From Desulfuromonas versatilis (lineage in GTDB: Bacteria; Desulfobacterota; Desulfuromonadia; Desulfuromonadales; NIT-T3): a stretch of DNA of 64,000 bases. The position numbers and the translations under genes are program-made. Location of the stretch: assembly GCF_019704135.1 (NCBI RefSeq), contig NZ_AP024355.1:3280001-3344000 (forward strand). Direction: 5' to 3'. Of the stretch, positions 15,259-22,957 are shown piece by piece. The notes beneath the pieces are model-generated. The model saw only the letters and a list, made by a program, of their open reading frames with translations, was not told where the DNA came from and made no database searches. How positions within the stretch are numbered: position 1 is the stretch's first letter; each line of letters opens with the position of its first letter.

Positions 15259-15343
15259 TTCACCACGAAGGTCACGAAGATCACGAAGAAAGTCCTTAAA
15301 CTATTGCTTTGACCCTCGTGCCCTTCGTGTACTTCGTGGTACG
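15259..15343. repeat. 9-nt-period palindromic repeat (CACGAAG family), copy A
   Basis: The left arm has units CACGAAGGT, CACGAAGAT, CACGAAGAA; the right arm is the complement type (CTTCGTG units) ending CTTCGTGGTAC. About 25 bp separate the arms. Related copies lie at 17326, 18752 and 50299. Confidence 0.8.
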
Positions 15344-15485
15344 CAAAGAATTTCCCAAATCCCGGACAAGCCCAAGGCTCACGGAATCTTCGGCCCCCGC
15401 GAAAACGTCCCTTTCACCAGCTTCTTCAGCTGCTTTTTCACCGCCCCGATGACCTAGGGTCTGGCCCGGTCCCGCGGGTTCGCGC
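15344..15485. other. Non-coding stretch with a possible minus-strand gene fragment
   Basis: On the minus strand about 25 codons (15454-15379) read VIGAVKKQLKKLVKGTFSRG and end at a natural stop, preceded in frame by TAG. It resembles the basic C-terminus of a lost gene. No other feature is seen. Confidence 0.3.
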
Positions 15486-17270
15486 TCAGAAGATGTACCG
15501 TCCCTCTTCGCTGGCCGCCCGGGCCAGGGCCCGCTTGGCCTGCAGCAGGCCGCTGGCGTCGTACCTGGTGAAACGGCGCACCCCGGAGAGGATCATGGCC
15601 AGGTTGTCCCCCTCCTCGAGGTAGAAGGCCCCTTTTTTCGCCGCGCTGCCGGCGACTTCGGTGGCGCTGAAGGTGAAGACCTTGACCGCGGCCCTGAGCA
15701 GCTGCCGCTTACGCTCGCTGGCCGAGGGGTGGATCTTCTCCGCGCGCAGCACGGCGCTCTCGATGGCGAAGATCTGGATGGCCAGGTCGGCGGCGGCGAT
15801 GAGGATCTCCTGCTCGTCCTGCAACCCGGCCAGGTGCTTCTTCACTGCGGCCCCGGCAAGAATCAGGAACAGGGTCTTGAGGCATTTCAGCAGCGCCTTC
15901 TCGGCGGCGAAGGGGTCGCTCTGGTCGAGTTCATCGAAGCTGGGGGTCATCAGCGCCTCGAAGGCCTTCATCGCCTCGGCCTGCAGGGGGAGTTCGCCCT
16001 TGAGCGACTTGCGCAGGATCATGCCGGGGATCAGCAGGCGGTTGACCTCGTTGGTCCCCTCGAAGATGCGGTTGATGCGCTCGTCGCGGTAGAAACGCTC
16101 GGCGGGATACCCGCTGACGTAGCCGTAGCCGCCGAAGATCTGCACCACCTCGTCGACCACCCGGGCCAGCACCTCGCTGCAGAAGACCTTGGAGATGGCG
16201 CACTCGGGGGCGTACTCCTCGATCCCCTTCTGGTACTCCTCGTAGTAGTTGTCGATCCCCTTGTCGATGGTCGCCAGCTTGGTGTCGAGCAGCCCGGCCA
16301 GGCGATAGACGAGGGATTCGGAGGCGAAGGTCTCGGCGGTCATGTCGGCGAGCTTCTCGCCGATGGCGCCGAAGGAGCTGATTGGTTTGCCGAACTGCTT
16401 GCGCTCGTTGGCGTAGCGGATCGCCTCGCCCAGCGCCATCTTGGCCGCGCCGGTCACCCCGGCGCCGAGCTTGAAGCGCCCGACGTTGAGCACGTTGAAG
16501 GCGATCTTGTGCCCCTTGCCGATCTCGCCGAGCAGGTTTTCCACCGGCACCCTGCAATTGTCGAGGATGATCGGGGTGGTCGAGGAGCCTTTGATGCCGA
16601 GCTTCTTCTCCTCGGGACCGACCACCAGCCCTTCGAAGCCCCGTTCGACCAGGAAGGCGGTGAAGTGCTGCTTGTCGATCTTGGCGAACACGGTGAACAG
16701 CTCGGCGAAGCCGCCGTTGGTGATGAACTGCTTGACGCCATTGAGGAGGTAATACCTGCCGTCCGCGGAGAGGGTCGCCGTCGCCTGGGCACCCAGGGCG
16801 TCGGAGCCCGAGCCGGGCTCGGTCAGGCAGTAGGCCGCCACCCACTCGCCGCTAATGATCTTCTCGAGGTATTTCTCTTTCTGCGCCTCGGTGCCGTAGT
16901 AGATCAGCGGCAGGGTGCCGATCCCCGAGTGGGCGGCAAAAGCCACGGAAAACGAACCGGAGGGGGCGAGCTTCTCGCCGACCAGCATGCTGGTCGCCTT
17001 GTCCAGCTCGAGCCCGCCGTACATCTCGGGGGCGTCGATCATCAGCAGGCCGAGCTCCCCGGCCTTGCGCATCCCCTCGACCACCAGGTCGAAGTTGCCC
17101 GCGTCCATCTCCTCGATGTGGGGCGCAAGCTCGCTGGCGACGAACTGTTCGGTGGTCTCACCGATCTGCTTCTGCTCGTCGCTGAAATCCTCGGGGGTGA
17201 AGACCTCGTCGCAGCCGACCTCGGTCACCAGAAATTCGCCCCCCTTGAGAATTCTCCGCTTCATTTTCAT
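15486..17270 (-). CDS. Acyl-CoA dehydrogenase (long-chain, FadE/VLCAD-like)
   Basis: This 594-aa flavoenzyme makes the first oxidation of beta-oxidation, acyl-CoA to trans-2-enoyl-CoA. It is longer than the usual ~390-aa enzymes, carrying an extra C-terminal helical domain (about 430-594) like VLCAD and Bacillus FadE. Visible motifs are YCLTEPGSGSDALGAQ (FAD/substrate region), VKQFITNGG, QIFGGYGYVSGYPAERFYRD and RIFEGTNEVNR with the catalytic-base Glu of the FEGT motif. ATG 17270 is preferred because GAGGAG ends 8 nt upstream; ATG 17276 is too close. It is the last gene of the fadN, thiolase, dehydrogenase run. Electrons would go to an ETF. Confidence 0.94.
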   Translation of the reverse strand: MKMKRRILKGGEFLVTEVGCDEVFTPEDFSDEQKQIGETTEQFVASELAPHIEEMDAGNFDLVVEGMRKAGELGLLMIDAPEMYGGLELDKATSMLVGEKLAPSGSFSVAFAAHSGIGTLPLIYYGTEAQKEKYLEKIISGEWVAAYCLTEPGSGSDALGAQATATLSADGRYYLLNGVKQFITNGGFAELFTVFAKIDKQHFTAFLVERGFEGLVVGPEEKKLGIKGSSTTPIILDNCRVPVENLLGEIGKGHKIAFNVLNVGRFKLGAGVTGAAKMALGEAIRYANERKQFGKPISSFGAIGEKLADMTAETFASESLVYRLAGLLDTKLATIDKGIDNYYEEYQKGIEEYAPECAISKVFCSEVLARVVDEVVQIFGGYGYVSGYPAERFYRDERINRIFEGTNEVNRLLIPGMILRKSLKGELPLQAEAMKAFEALMTPSFDELDQSDPFAAEKALLKCLKTLFLILAGAAVKKHLAGLQDEQEILIAAADLAIQIFAIESAVLRAEKIHPSASERKRQLLRAAVKVFTFSATEVAGSAAKKGAFYLEEGDNLAMILSGVRRFTRYDASGLLQAKRALARAASEEGRYIF

Positions 17271-17325
17271 CCCCATGTCTCCTCGATTGGCGGTTTATTC
17301 AAGGTTGATTTGGTCAAAAACCTGA

Positions 17326-17469
17326 TTCACCACCCGCTCGCTCTGCTCGCTGAAGGACACGAAGATCACGAAGAAAACCCTTAACTACTGTTTTTTCCCT
17401 TGCCTTGGCCCTTCTTCGTGTCCTTCGTGTCCTTCGTGTCCTTCGTGTCCTTCGTGTCCTTCGTGGTGA
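17326..17469. repeat. 9-nt-period palindromic repeat (CACGAAG family), copy B, expanded
   Basis: The right arm has five full tandem copies of TTCGTGTCC (17415-17459) and then TTCGTGGTG, the longest run in the window. The left arm is interrupted by CCGCTCGCTCTGCTCGCTGA, an insert also present in copy C. It lies between the thiolase and acyl-CoA dehydrogenase genes. Confidence 0.85.
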
Positions 17470-17532
17470 GGGTCTCAGGTAGCCGGCGGGCATGGCCCGC
17501 CCTGCGCAACTTCGCGCTTCGTGGTGAAAACC

Positions 17533-18705
17533 TCAGATCCTTTCAAAAATCCCCGCCGCGCCCATGCCGCCGCCGATGCACATGCTGACCATGCCGTAGC
17601 GGCCGCCGCGGCGCTTGAGCTCGTGGAGCAGGGTCGCGCTCAGCTTGGCGCCGGTGCAGCCCAGGGGGTGGCCGAGGGCGATGGCGCCGCCGTTGACGTT
17701 GATGATCTCCGGGTTCATCCCGAGCTCCTGGATCACCGCCAGGGACTGGGCGGCGAAGGCCTCGTTGAGTTCGACCAGGTCGAGGTCGCCCTGCTTGAGC
17801 CCGGCCATCTTCAGGGCCGCGGGGATCGCCTCGACCGGTCCGATCCCCATGATCTCCGGCGGCACGCCGCGCACCGCAAAGGCGACGAAGCGGGCCAGCG
17901 GGTCCTTGCCGAGTTTCTTCAGGCACTCTTCGGAGACCACCAGGGTCGCGGCGGCGCCGTCGGTCATCTGCGAGGCGTTGCCGGCGGTGACCGTGCCGTC
18001 GAGCTTGAAGGCCGGCTTGAGCCGGGCCAGCGCCTCGACGGTGGTGTCGGCGCGCACGCCGTCGTCGACGGCGACCAGTTCCTTCTCTTTTTTCACCTTG
18101 TTGCCGACCACTGCGGTCTTTTCGATCTCCACGGGGATGATCTCGTCGGCGAAGCGCCCGGCGGCGATGGCGGCGGCCGCCTTGGCGTGGCTGGCGGCGG
18201 CGAACTCGTCCTGGGCCTGGCGGCCGATGGCGTACTTGTCGGCGACCAGTTCGGCGGTGATCCCCATGGAGGCGAAGGACTCGGGCCACTCGGCGACCAG
18301 CGACGGGTTGGCGCTGTACTTGTTGCCGCCCATGGGGACGATGGTCATCGACTCGGTGCCGCCGGCGATGATGCAGTCGGCAAAGCCGGCCATGATCCGC
18401 TCGGCGGCCAGGGCGATGGTCTGCAGGCCCGAGGAGCAGAAACGGTTGACGGTCTGGGCCGGCACCTGGTAGGGGATGCCGGCCTTGAGCGCGGCAATGC
18501 GCGCGACGTTCATCCCCTGCTCCCCTTCCGGGAAGGCGCAGCCGAGGATCACGTCGTCCAGCGTCGCGGCGTCGATGCCGGTGCGCTCGATCAGCCCGGA
18601 AAGCGCCGCCGCCGCCAGGTCGTCGGGGCGCATGTCTTTGAATTTCCCCTTGTAGGCCCGGCAGCCGGCGGTGCGGTAAGCGGCCACAATGTATGCTGTT
18701 TTCAT
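17533..18705 (-). CDS. fadA: Acetyl-CoA acyltransferase (3-ketoacyl-CoA thiolase)
   Basis: A 390-aa thiolase for the last step of beta-oxidation. The nucleophilic cysteine lies in [16 protein letters not shown] (Cys90), the catalytic His in [19 protein letters not shown], and the second cysteine in [15 protein letters not shown], all canonical. A GGAGG Shine-Dalgarno precedes ATG 18705 by 8-9 nt. It lies between the FadN-like gene and the acyl-CoA dehydrogenase on one strand, as in bacterial fad operons such as fadNAE. A degradative role fits the context better than acetoacetyl-CoA synthesis. Confidence 0.95.
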   Translation of the reverse strand: MKTAYIVAAYRTAGCRAYKGKFKDMRPDDLAAAALSGLIERTGIDAATLDDVILGCAFPEGEQGMNVARIAALKAGIPYQVPAQTVNRFCSSGLQTIALAAERIMAGFADCIIAGGTESMTIVPMGGNKYSANPSLVAEWPESFASMGITAELVADKYAIGRQAQDEFAAASHAKAAAAIAAGRFADEIIPVEIEKTAVVGNKVKKEKELVAVDDGVRADTTVEALARLKPAFKLDGTVTAGNASQMTDGAAATLVVSEECLKKLGKDPLARFVAFAVRGVPPEIMGIGPVEAIPAALKMAGLKQGDLDLVELNEAFAAQSLAVIQELGMNPEIINVNGGAIALGHPLGCTGAKLSATLLHELKRRGGRYGMVSMCIGGGMGAAGIFERI

Positions 18706-18751
18706 CTGTTATATCCTCCGATCCAGGATTTTATCCGCTTCTTTTTTAATA

Positions 18752-18852
18752 TTCACCACCCGCTCGCAAGGCTCGCTGAAGGCACGAAGAGCACGAAGAA
18801 AACCGATGCTTTGAAAGACTTTCCTTCGTGTCCTTCGTGCTCTTCGTGGTGA
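18752..18852. repeat. 9-nt-period palindromic repeat (CACGAAG family), copy C
   Basis: The left arm contains the same insert type as copy B (CCGCTCGCAAGGCTCGCTGA) followed by GCACGAAGAGCACGAAGAA. The right arm is CCTTCGTGTCCTTCGTG, then CTCTTCGTGGTGA. It lies between fadN and thiolase genes within one likely operon. Confidence 0.82.
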
Positions 18853-18855
18853 AAA

Positions 18856-21243
18856 TCAATTCCGCAGCGGCTTGCCGGTCTTGAGCATGTGCTGGATGCG
18901 CTCGGCGGTCTTCTGGTTGCCGCAGAGGCTGAGGAACCCTTCGCGCTCGAGCTGCAGCAGGTACTCCTCGGAGATCGGGGTGCCGGCCGGCACGTCGCCG
19001 CCGCAGATGACATCGGCGATGAGGCCGCCGATTCTCTTCTCGTACTCGGTGACGTAGCCCCCCTGGTGCAGGTTCCAGAGCTGGCTCTTGATGCTCGCGG
19101 CGATGCTGCGTCCCGGTGCGGGAATGTTCTCCACCGGGCGCGGCGGGCGGTAGTTGACCGCCAGGGCCAGCACCTGCTGCTTGGCGTCGGCCAGCAGGCG
19201 ATCAAGGTCCATGGTGATGCGGTCGCCGCGGCGCAGATAGCCCATCTCGAACAGCTCGGCGGCGCCGGTCGAGACCTGGGCCTTGCCGATCTGCTGAAAG
19301 TACTTGAAGATGAAGGGCGAGACGTCGGTGCCGAACTGGCGGGAGAGCTCCACGGCCCGCAGACACATCTCCTTGGTGCCGCCGCCGGCGGGCAGGATGC
19401 CGACGCCGATCTCCACCAGCCCCATGTAGGTTTCGGCGTAGGCGTTGACGGCGTCGGCGTGCAGGGTGAACTCGCAGCCGCCGCCCAAGGTCAGGTTGAA
19501 TGGGGCGACCACCACCGGCACCTTGGCATATTTAAGGGCCATGGTCGCCGTCTGGAAGGACTTGACCATCATGGCGATGTCGTCGTAGGCCCCTTCGGCC
19601 TGGGCCACGGCGAGCATCATCAGGTTGGCGCCCACCGAGAAGTTGGCCCCCTGGTTGCCCACCACCAGGCCGACCCCTTCAGTTTCGGCGCGCCTGAGCG
19701 CCTTGTGGGTCATGGCCAGGATGTCGCCGCTGATGGTGTTCATCTTGGAGTGGAACTCGAAGCCGAAGACCCCGTCGCCCAGGTCGACGATGGAGCAGTT
19801 GGCGTTTTTCTCCACCACCCCGCGGGCGCGCTTGAGGATCTGCAGGTCGATCGCCCCCTCGCGGGCCGGGACCGGGCCGTAGGCGCCCTTTTGCAGGTCG
19901 TAATACTGCTTCTCCCCCGCCTCGTTGAAGCGGTAGAAAGCCTCAACCCCCTGGAGCGCCTCGGGGACCGCGACGCCGTCCTTTGCGGCCCGCGCGACGA
20001 AGGCCGGCACGCCGATGGCGTCGAGCATCTCGAAGGGGCCGATCTCCCAGTTGAAGCCCCACTTCATGGCGTTGTCGACGTTGATCACGTCGTCGGCGAT
20101 CTCGGGGATGCGGTTGACCGCGTAGATCAGGGTGTCGCGCAGGCTCTTCCAGGCGAACTCGGCGCCAGGGTCGTCGCCCGCCACCATCATCTTCACCCGC
20201 TGGGCCGGGTCATCCACCTGCTTGACCGCCTGCACCGAGGCGAACCTGGGCTTCTGCGCCGGCCGGTATTCGCCGCTTTCGTAGTCAAAGTAGAGGATCT
20301 GCCGCTGCCCGCCGGCCTGCTCTTTTTTGTAGAAGCCCTGCTTGCTCTTGTTGCCGAGCAGCCCCTGCTCGACCATTTTGACCATGAACCCGGGGACCTT
20401 GAAGACCTCGCGCTCCTCGTCCCCGGTCAGCAGCTGGTAGGAGTTGTTGCCGACATGCACCAGGGTGTCGATGCCCACCAGGTCGGCGGTGCGAAAGGCG
20501 GCGCTCTTGGGGCGGGCGGTGGCCGGGCCGGCGACACTGTCGACCTCCTCGACGCTCAGGCCCATCTCCAGCATGTGCTCGATCCCCTTGTAGATGGCGT
20601 AGACGCCGATGCGGTTGGCGATGAAGTTGGGGGTGTCCTTGGCGTAGACGATCCCCTTGCCGAGCCGCCGACCGATGAACTCGGCCATGGCGGCAACGGT
20701 CGCCGGGTCGGTTTCGCGGCAGGGGACGATCTCGAGCAGGCGCATGTAGCGCGGCGGGTTGAAGAAGTGGGTGACCAGGAAGTTCTTGCGCACCTCTTCG
20801 GGGAGCGCCTCGGCCATCTCGTTGACCGACAGGCCGCTGGTGTTGGTGGAAAGCACCGCCCCGGGCGCCAGCTGGGGAACGATCTTGGCGAGCAGCTTTT
20901 TCTTGATCGGCATGTGCTCGATGACCACCTCGATCACCCAGTCGCATTCCTTGAGGCGGGCCAGGTCGTCCTCGAAATTGCCGATGCGGATCTGCGCCGC
21001 GTAATCCTTGAGATAGAGGGGGGCCGGCTTCATCCTGGCCAGTCCCTCGAGGCCTTCGCGGGCGATGCGGCTGCGCACCTGCGGGCTCTCCAGGGTCAGG
21101 CCGGCGGCCTGCTCCTGGTCATTGGGCTCGCGCGGCACCATGTCGAGCAGTTCGACTTCCAGGCCGGCGTTGGCCAGGTGGGCGGCGATGGTCGCCCCCA
21201 TGACCCCGGCCCCGAGTACGGCTACCCGGTTGATCTGTTTCAT
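18856..21243 (-). CDS. fadN: 3-hydroxyacyl-CoA dehydrogenase / enoyl-CoA hydratase fusion (FadN-like)
   Basis: A 795-aa bifunctional enzyme for the hydration and second oxidation steps of beta-oxidation. The order is dehydrogenase first and hydratase last, as in Bacillus FadN and unlike E. coli FadB. NAD-binding GAGVMGATIAAHLANAG is at residues 11-27, LSTNTSGLSVNEMA and VTHFFNPPRYMRLLEIVP mark the dehydrogenase, and the hydratase domain has GANFSVGANL and GGGCEFTLHAD (about 550-620). AGGGAGGA precedes ATG 21243. It is the first gene after a promoter with an overlapping operator (21384-21412) and precedes thiolase and dehydrogenase. Confidence 0.94.
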   Translation of the reverse strand: MKQINRVAVLGAGVMGATIAAHLANAGLEVELLDMVPREPNDQEQAAGLTLESPQVRSRIAREGLEGLARMKPAPLYLKDYAAQIRIGNFEDDLARLKECDWVIEVVIEHMPIKKKLLAKIVPQLAPGAVLSTNTSGLSVNEMAEALPEEVRKNFLVTHFFNPPRYMRLLEIVPCRETDPATVAAMAEFIGRRLGKGIVYAKDTPNFIANRIGVYAIYKGIEHMLEMGLSVEEVDSVAGPATARPKSAAFRTADLVGIDTLVHVGNNSYQLLTGDEEREVFKVPGFMVKMVEQGLLGNKSKQGFYKKEQAGGQRQILYFDYESGEYRPAQKPRFASVQAVKQVDDPAQRVKMMVAGDDPGAEFAWKSLRDTLIYAVNRIPEIADDVINVDNAMKWGFNWEIGPFEMLDAIGVPAFVARAAKDGVAVPEALQGVEAFYRFNEAGEKQYYDLQKGAYGPVPAREGAIDLQILKRARGVVEKNANCSIVDLGDGVFGFEFHSKMNTISGDILAMTHKALRRAETEGVGLVVGNQGANFSVGANLMMLAVAQAEGAYDDIAMMVKSFQTATMALKYAKVPVVVAPFNLTLGGGCEFTLHADAVNAYAETYMGLVEIGVGILPAGGGTKEMCLRAVELSRQFGTDVSPFIFKYFQQIGKAQVSTGAAELFEMGYLRRGDRITMDLDRLLADAKQQVLALAVNYRPPRPVENIPAPGRSIAASIKSQLWNLHQGGYVTEYEKRIGGLIADVICGGDVPAGTPISEEYLLQLEREGFLSLCGNQKTAERIQHMLKTGKPLRN

Positions 21244-21383
21244 CGCCTTCCTCCCTTCGGAAATGGCCTGCGGCGGCCAGGCAGACCGCCGACTCCAGGT
21301 AGAATATTAATATCTTAACCCGAGACGCGACCCGGCGGGCCCCTGGTGGCTGCCCGCCCGGATTTGCCGTCAAGTTATATCAA

Positions 21384-21412
21384 TTTATATCTGCCCTTTA
21401 CGTTTAAGTCAA
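21384..21412 (-). promoter_or_regulatory. fadN promoter overlapped by a LiuR-type operator
   Basis: On the minus strand a -35 TTGACT (21407-21412) and -10 TATAAA (21384-21389) are separated by exactly 17 bp. The imperfect palindrome TTTACGTTTAAGTCAA (21397-21412, plus strand) covers the -35 and most of the spacer, so a bound protein would block RNA polymerase. A close match lies in the MerR leader (13417-13432). Confidence 0.65.
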
Positions 21413-21457
21413 ATCGCGATAAAACATATTTCTATTTATTCGCCGCAACCCGACCAG

Positions 21458-21490
21458 CCCCCTCCCCCCAGCCGAAACCGGGGGGAGAGG
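21458..21490 (-). terminator. GC-rich hairpin after fadL
   Basis: An inverted repeat (CCCCCTCCCCCC 21458-21469, GGGGGGAGAGG 21480-21490) lies 12 bp past the fadL stop on the minus strand. There is no U-tract, so it may be an mRNA stabiliser or a factor-assisted terminator. The sequence belongs to the same C-rich hairpin type as 8967-8994. Confidence 0.4.
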
Positions 21491-21501
21491 AATGCGCCTG
21501 G

Positions 21502-22893
21502 TCAGAAATTGTAGGTGAACTGGAGGCTGGCGATATCGACGGAGTTTTCGTAGGTGCCGACCAAGGTCCCGCGACCGGCATCCTCGGTGCCAGGCGCCGC
21601 GGTCTTGTTGATCTTGCTGTCCTTGACGAACAGGTGCGCGTAGCCGAAGTCGAGGCTGGCGCTGCGGTTGAACTTGTAGCCGAAGCCGAAGGCGGTCCAG
21701 AAGCGGTCCTCTCCGGGGATGCGGGGGGTGCGATGCTCGGCGTCGGGGATCGGCTCCTCGTCGAAGGCCAGGCCGAAGCGCAGGGCCCAACTCTCGTTGG
21801 GGTTGAAGGTGGTGCCGAGGGAGTAGCGCCAGCTGTCATCCCAGTTTTCGGTAGTCAGGCTGGGGTTGTTGGCCAGGGTGCCGTCGAACTCGATGAGCAG
21901 CTTGTCGAAGGTGCTCCATTCGGTCCAGGTGACGTCGGCCATGACCGCCCAGCGTGGGTTGTAGCGATGGTAGTAGCTGAGCGAGGCGCTGGCCGGCAGG
22001 GTGATGTCGCCCCTGACCCCCTGGCTGGTGAAGGTGGAATTGGCGATGGTGGCGAGGGTCACCCCGGGCCCGGCGGGAAACCCGGCCAGAAACGCGGAGG
22101 GCACCTCGAAGTCGGCGTCCCCTTCCAGTTCATGCTTGATCCGCGAGCGATAGGCCATCCCCAGCCGGGAGTCCTTGGTCACCTCGTAAAGCAGCCCCAG
22201 GTTATAGCCGTAGCTCCAGTCGTCGGCCTTGAGATCGGCGAAAACATCGGCCTGCGGATTGCTGGCCAGCGGGGCAAAGCCGGCATTGAGCTGGGCGGCC
22301 TGCAAACCGAAGTCGATCATGCTGGAGAGCTCGGCCTCGATGTACTGGGCGCTCACCCCGGCGCCGACGCTGAGCTGGTCGTTGATCCGGTAGGCCGCCG
22401 ACGGGTTGATGTTCACCGTCAGCACCTTGGAGTCGACGGCATGGTAGCGCCCCACCCAGGTCTTGTCGTACTCGGTGGCCAGCCCGAAGGGGGCGTTGAT
22501 GCCCAGGCCGAAAGCCCAGCCGTTGTCGAGGTTGATGGCGTAGTAGAGGTTGGGGGCCACCCCCAGTTTTCCGGCATCTCCACCTTCACTTCCATTGATG
22601 GGAGCTGGAGCGGATGGTGTTGAAAACACGTTCTCGGCCCGGTCCTTGTCGAATTTCGCGGAAGGTTTTATGAAGTGGATGGCGGCAATCGCCTGCTGCC
22701 CCTCGAGCCGGGTCAGGCCCGCCGGGTTAAAGAAAATCGTGGTGGCGTCTTCGGCGATGGCCGAGCCGCCGGCGAAGGCGTTGCCCAGATTGCTCACCCC
22801 CTGCTCGATCAGGGCGAAACCGGCCGAAAATGCCGGCGATGCCGTCAGCATCAGACACAGCACGCCCACCACCAACCTGCTCAGCATCTTCAT
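21502..22893 (-). CDS. fadL: Outer-membrane long-chain fatty acid transporter (FadL/OmpP1/TodX family)
   Basis: A 463-aa outer-membrane beta-barrel that lets long-chain fatty acids or other hydrophobic compounds enter. It has a signal peptide (MKMLSRLVVGVLCLMLTASPAFS), then the family's N-terminal hatch AGFALIEQGVSNLGNAFAGG with FFNPAGLTRLEG. The chain ends SLQFTYNF, with the terminal aromatic residue typical for barrel assembly. AAAGGAG lies 7 nt before ATG 22893. It follows the acyl-CoA ligase gene by 64 bp and precedes the fadN operon, so uptake, activation and degradation are adjacent. Confidence 0.93.
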   Translation of the reverse strand: MKMLSRLVVGVLCLMLTASPAFSAGFALIEQGVSNLGNAFAGGSAIAEDATTIFFNPAGLTRLEGQQAIAAIHFIKPSAKFDKDRAENVFSTPSAPAPINGSEGGDAGKLGVAPNLYYAINLDNGWAFGLGINAPFGLATEYDKTWVGRYHAVDSKVLTVNINPSAAYRINDQLSVGAGVSAQYIEAELSSMIDFGLQAAQLNAGFAPLASNPQADVFADLKADDWSYGYNLGLLYEVTKDSRLGMAYRSRIKHELEGDADFEVPSAFLAGFPAGPGVTLATIANSTFTSQGVRGDITLPASASLSYYHRYNPRWAVMADVTWTEWSTFDKLLIEFDGTLANNPSLTTENWDDSWRYSLGTTFNPNESWALRFGLAFDEEPIPDAEHRTPRIPGEDRFWTAFGFGYKFNRSASLDFGYAHLFVKDSKINKTAAPGTEDAGRGTLVGTYENSVDIASLQFTYNF

Positions 22894-22957
22894 AAGTCTG
22901 CTCCTTTGTGAAAATTGCAATCAACCCGAGGCGAGGCGCGCCCCCCCCAGTTCCTCA

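Larger units (their letters stand above)
13861..15259 (+). pseudogene. Gene remnant split by the IS4-family element
   Basis: If the insertion element and one copy of its 9-bp target duplication are removed, ATGAAGTTTACCA joins CCGAAATCG in frame and reads MKFTTEIEVRFTEGRTLMA, then CYA and a stop. One base further, another frame continues plausibly as SASGKSDPRPETLWVDPEQ. So the host gene seems to have been hit by the IS and also carries a frameshift before running into a 9-nt repeat element. I do not recognise the family. Confidence 0.5.

Noticed and set aside
17415-17468. Tandem TTCGTGTCC units as a CRISPR array
   Set aside because: Units are 9 nt and contiguous, with no spacers and no cas genes nearby.
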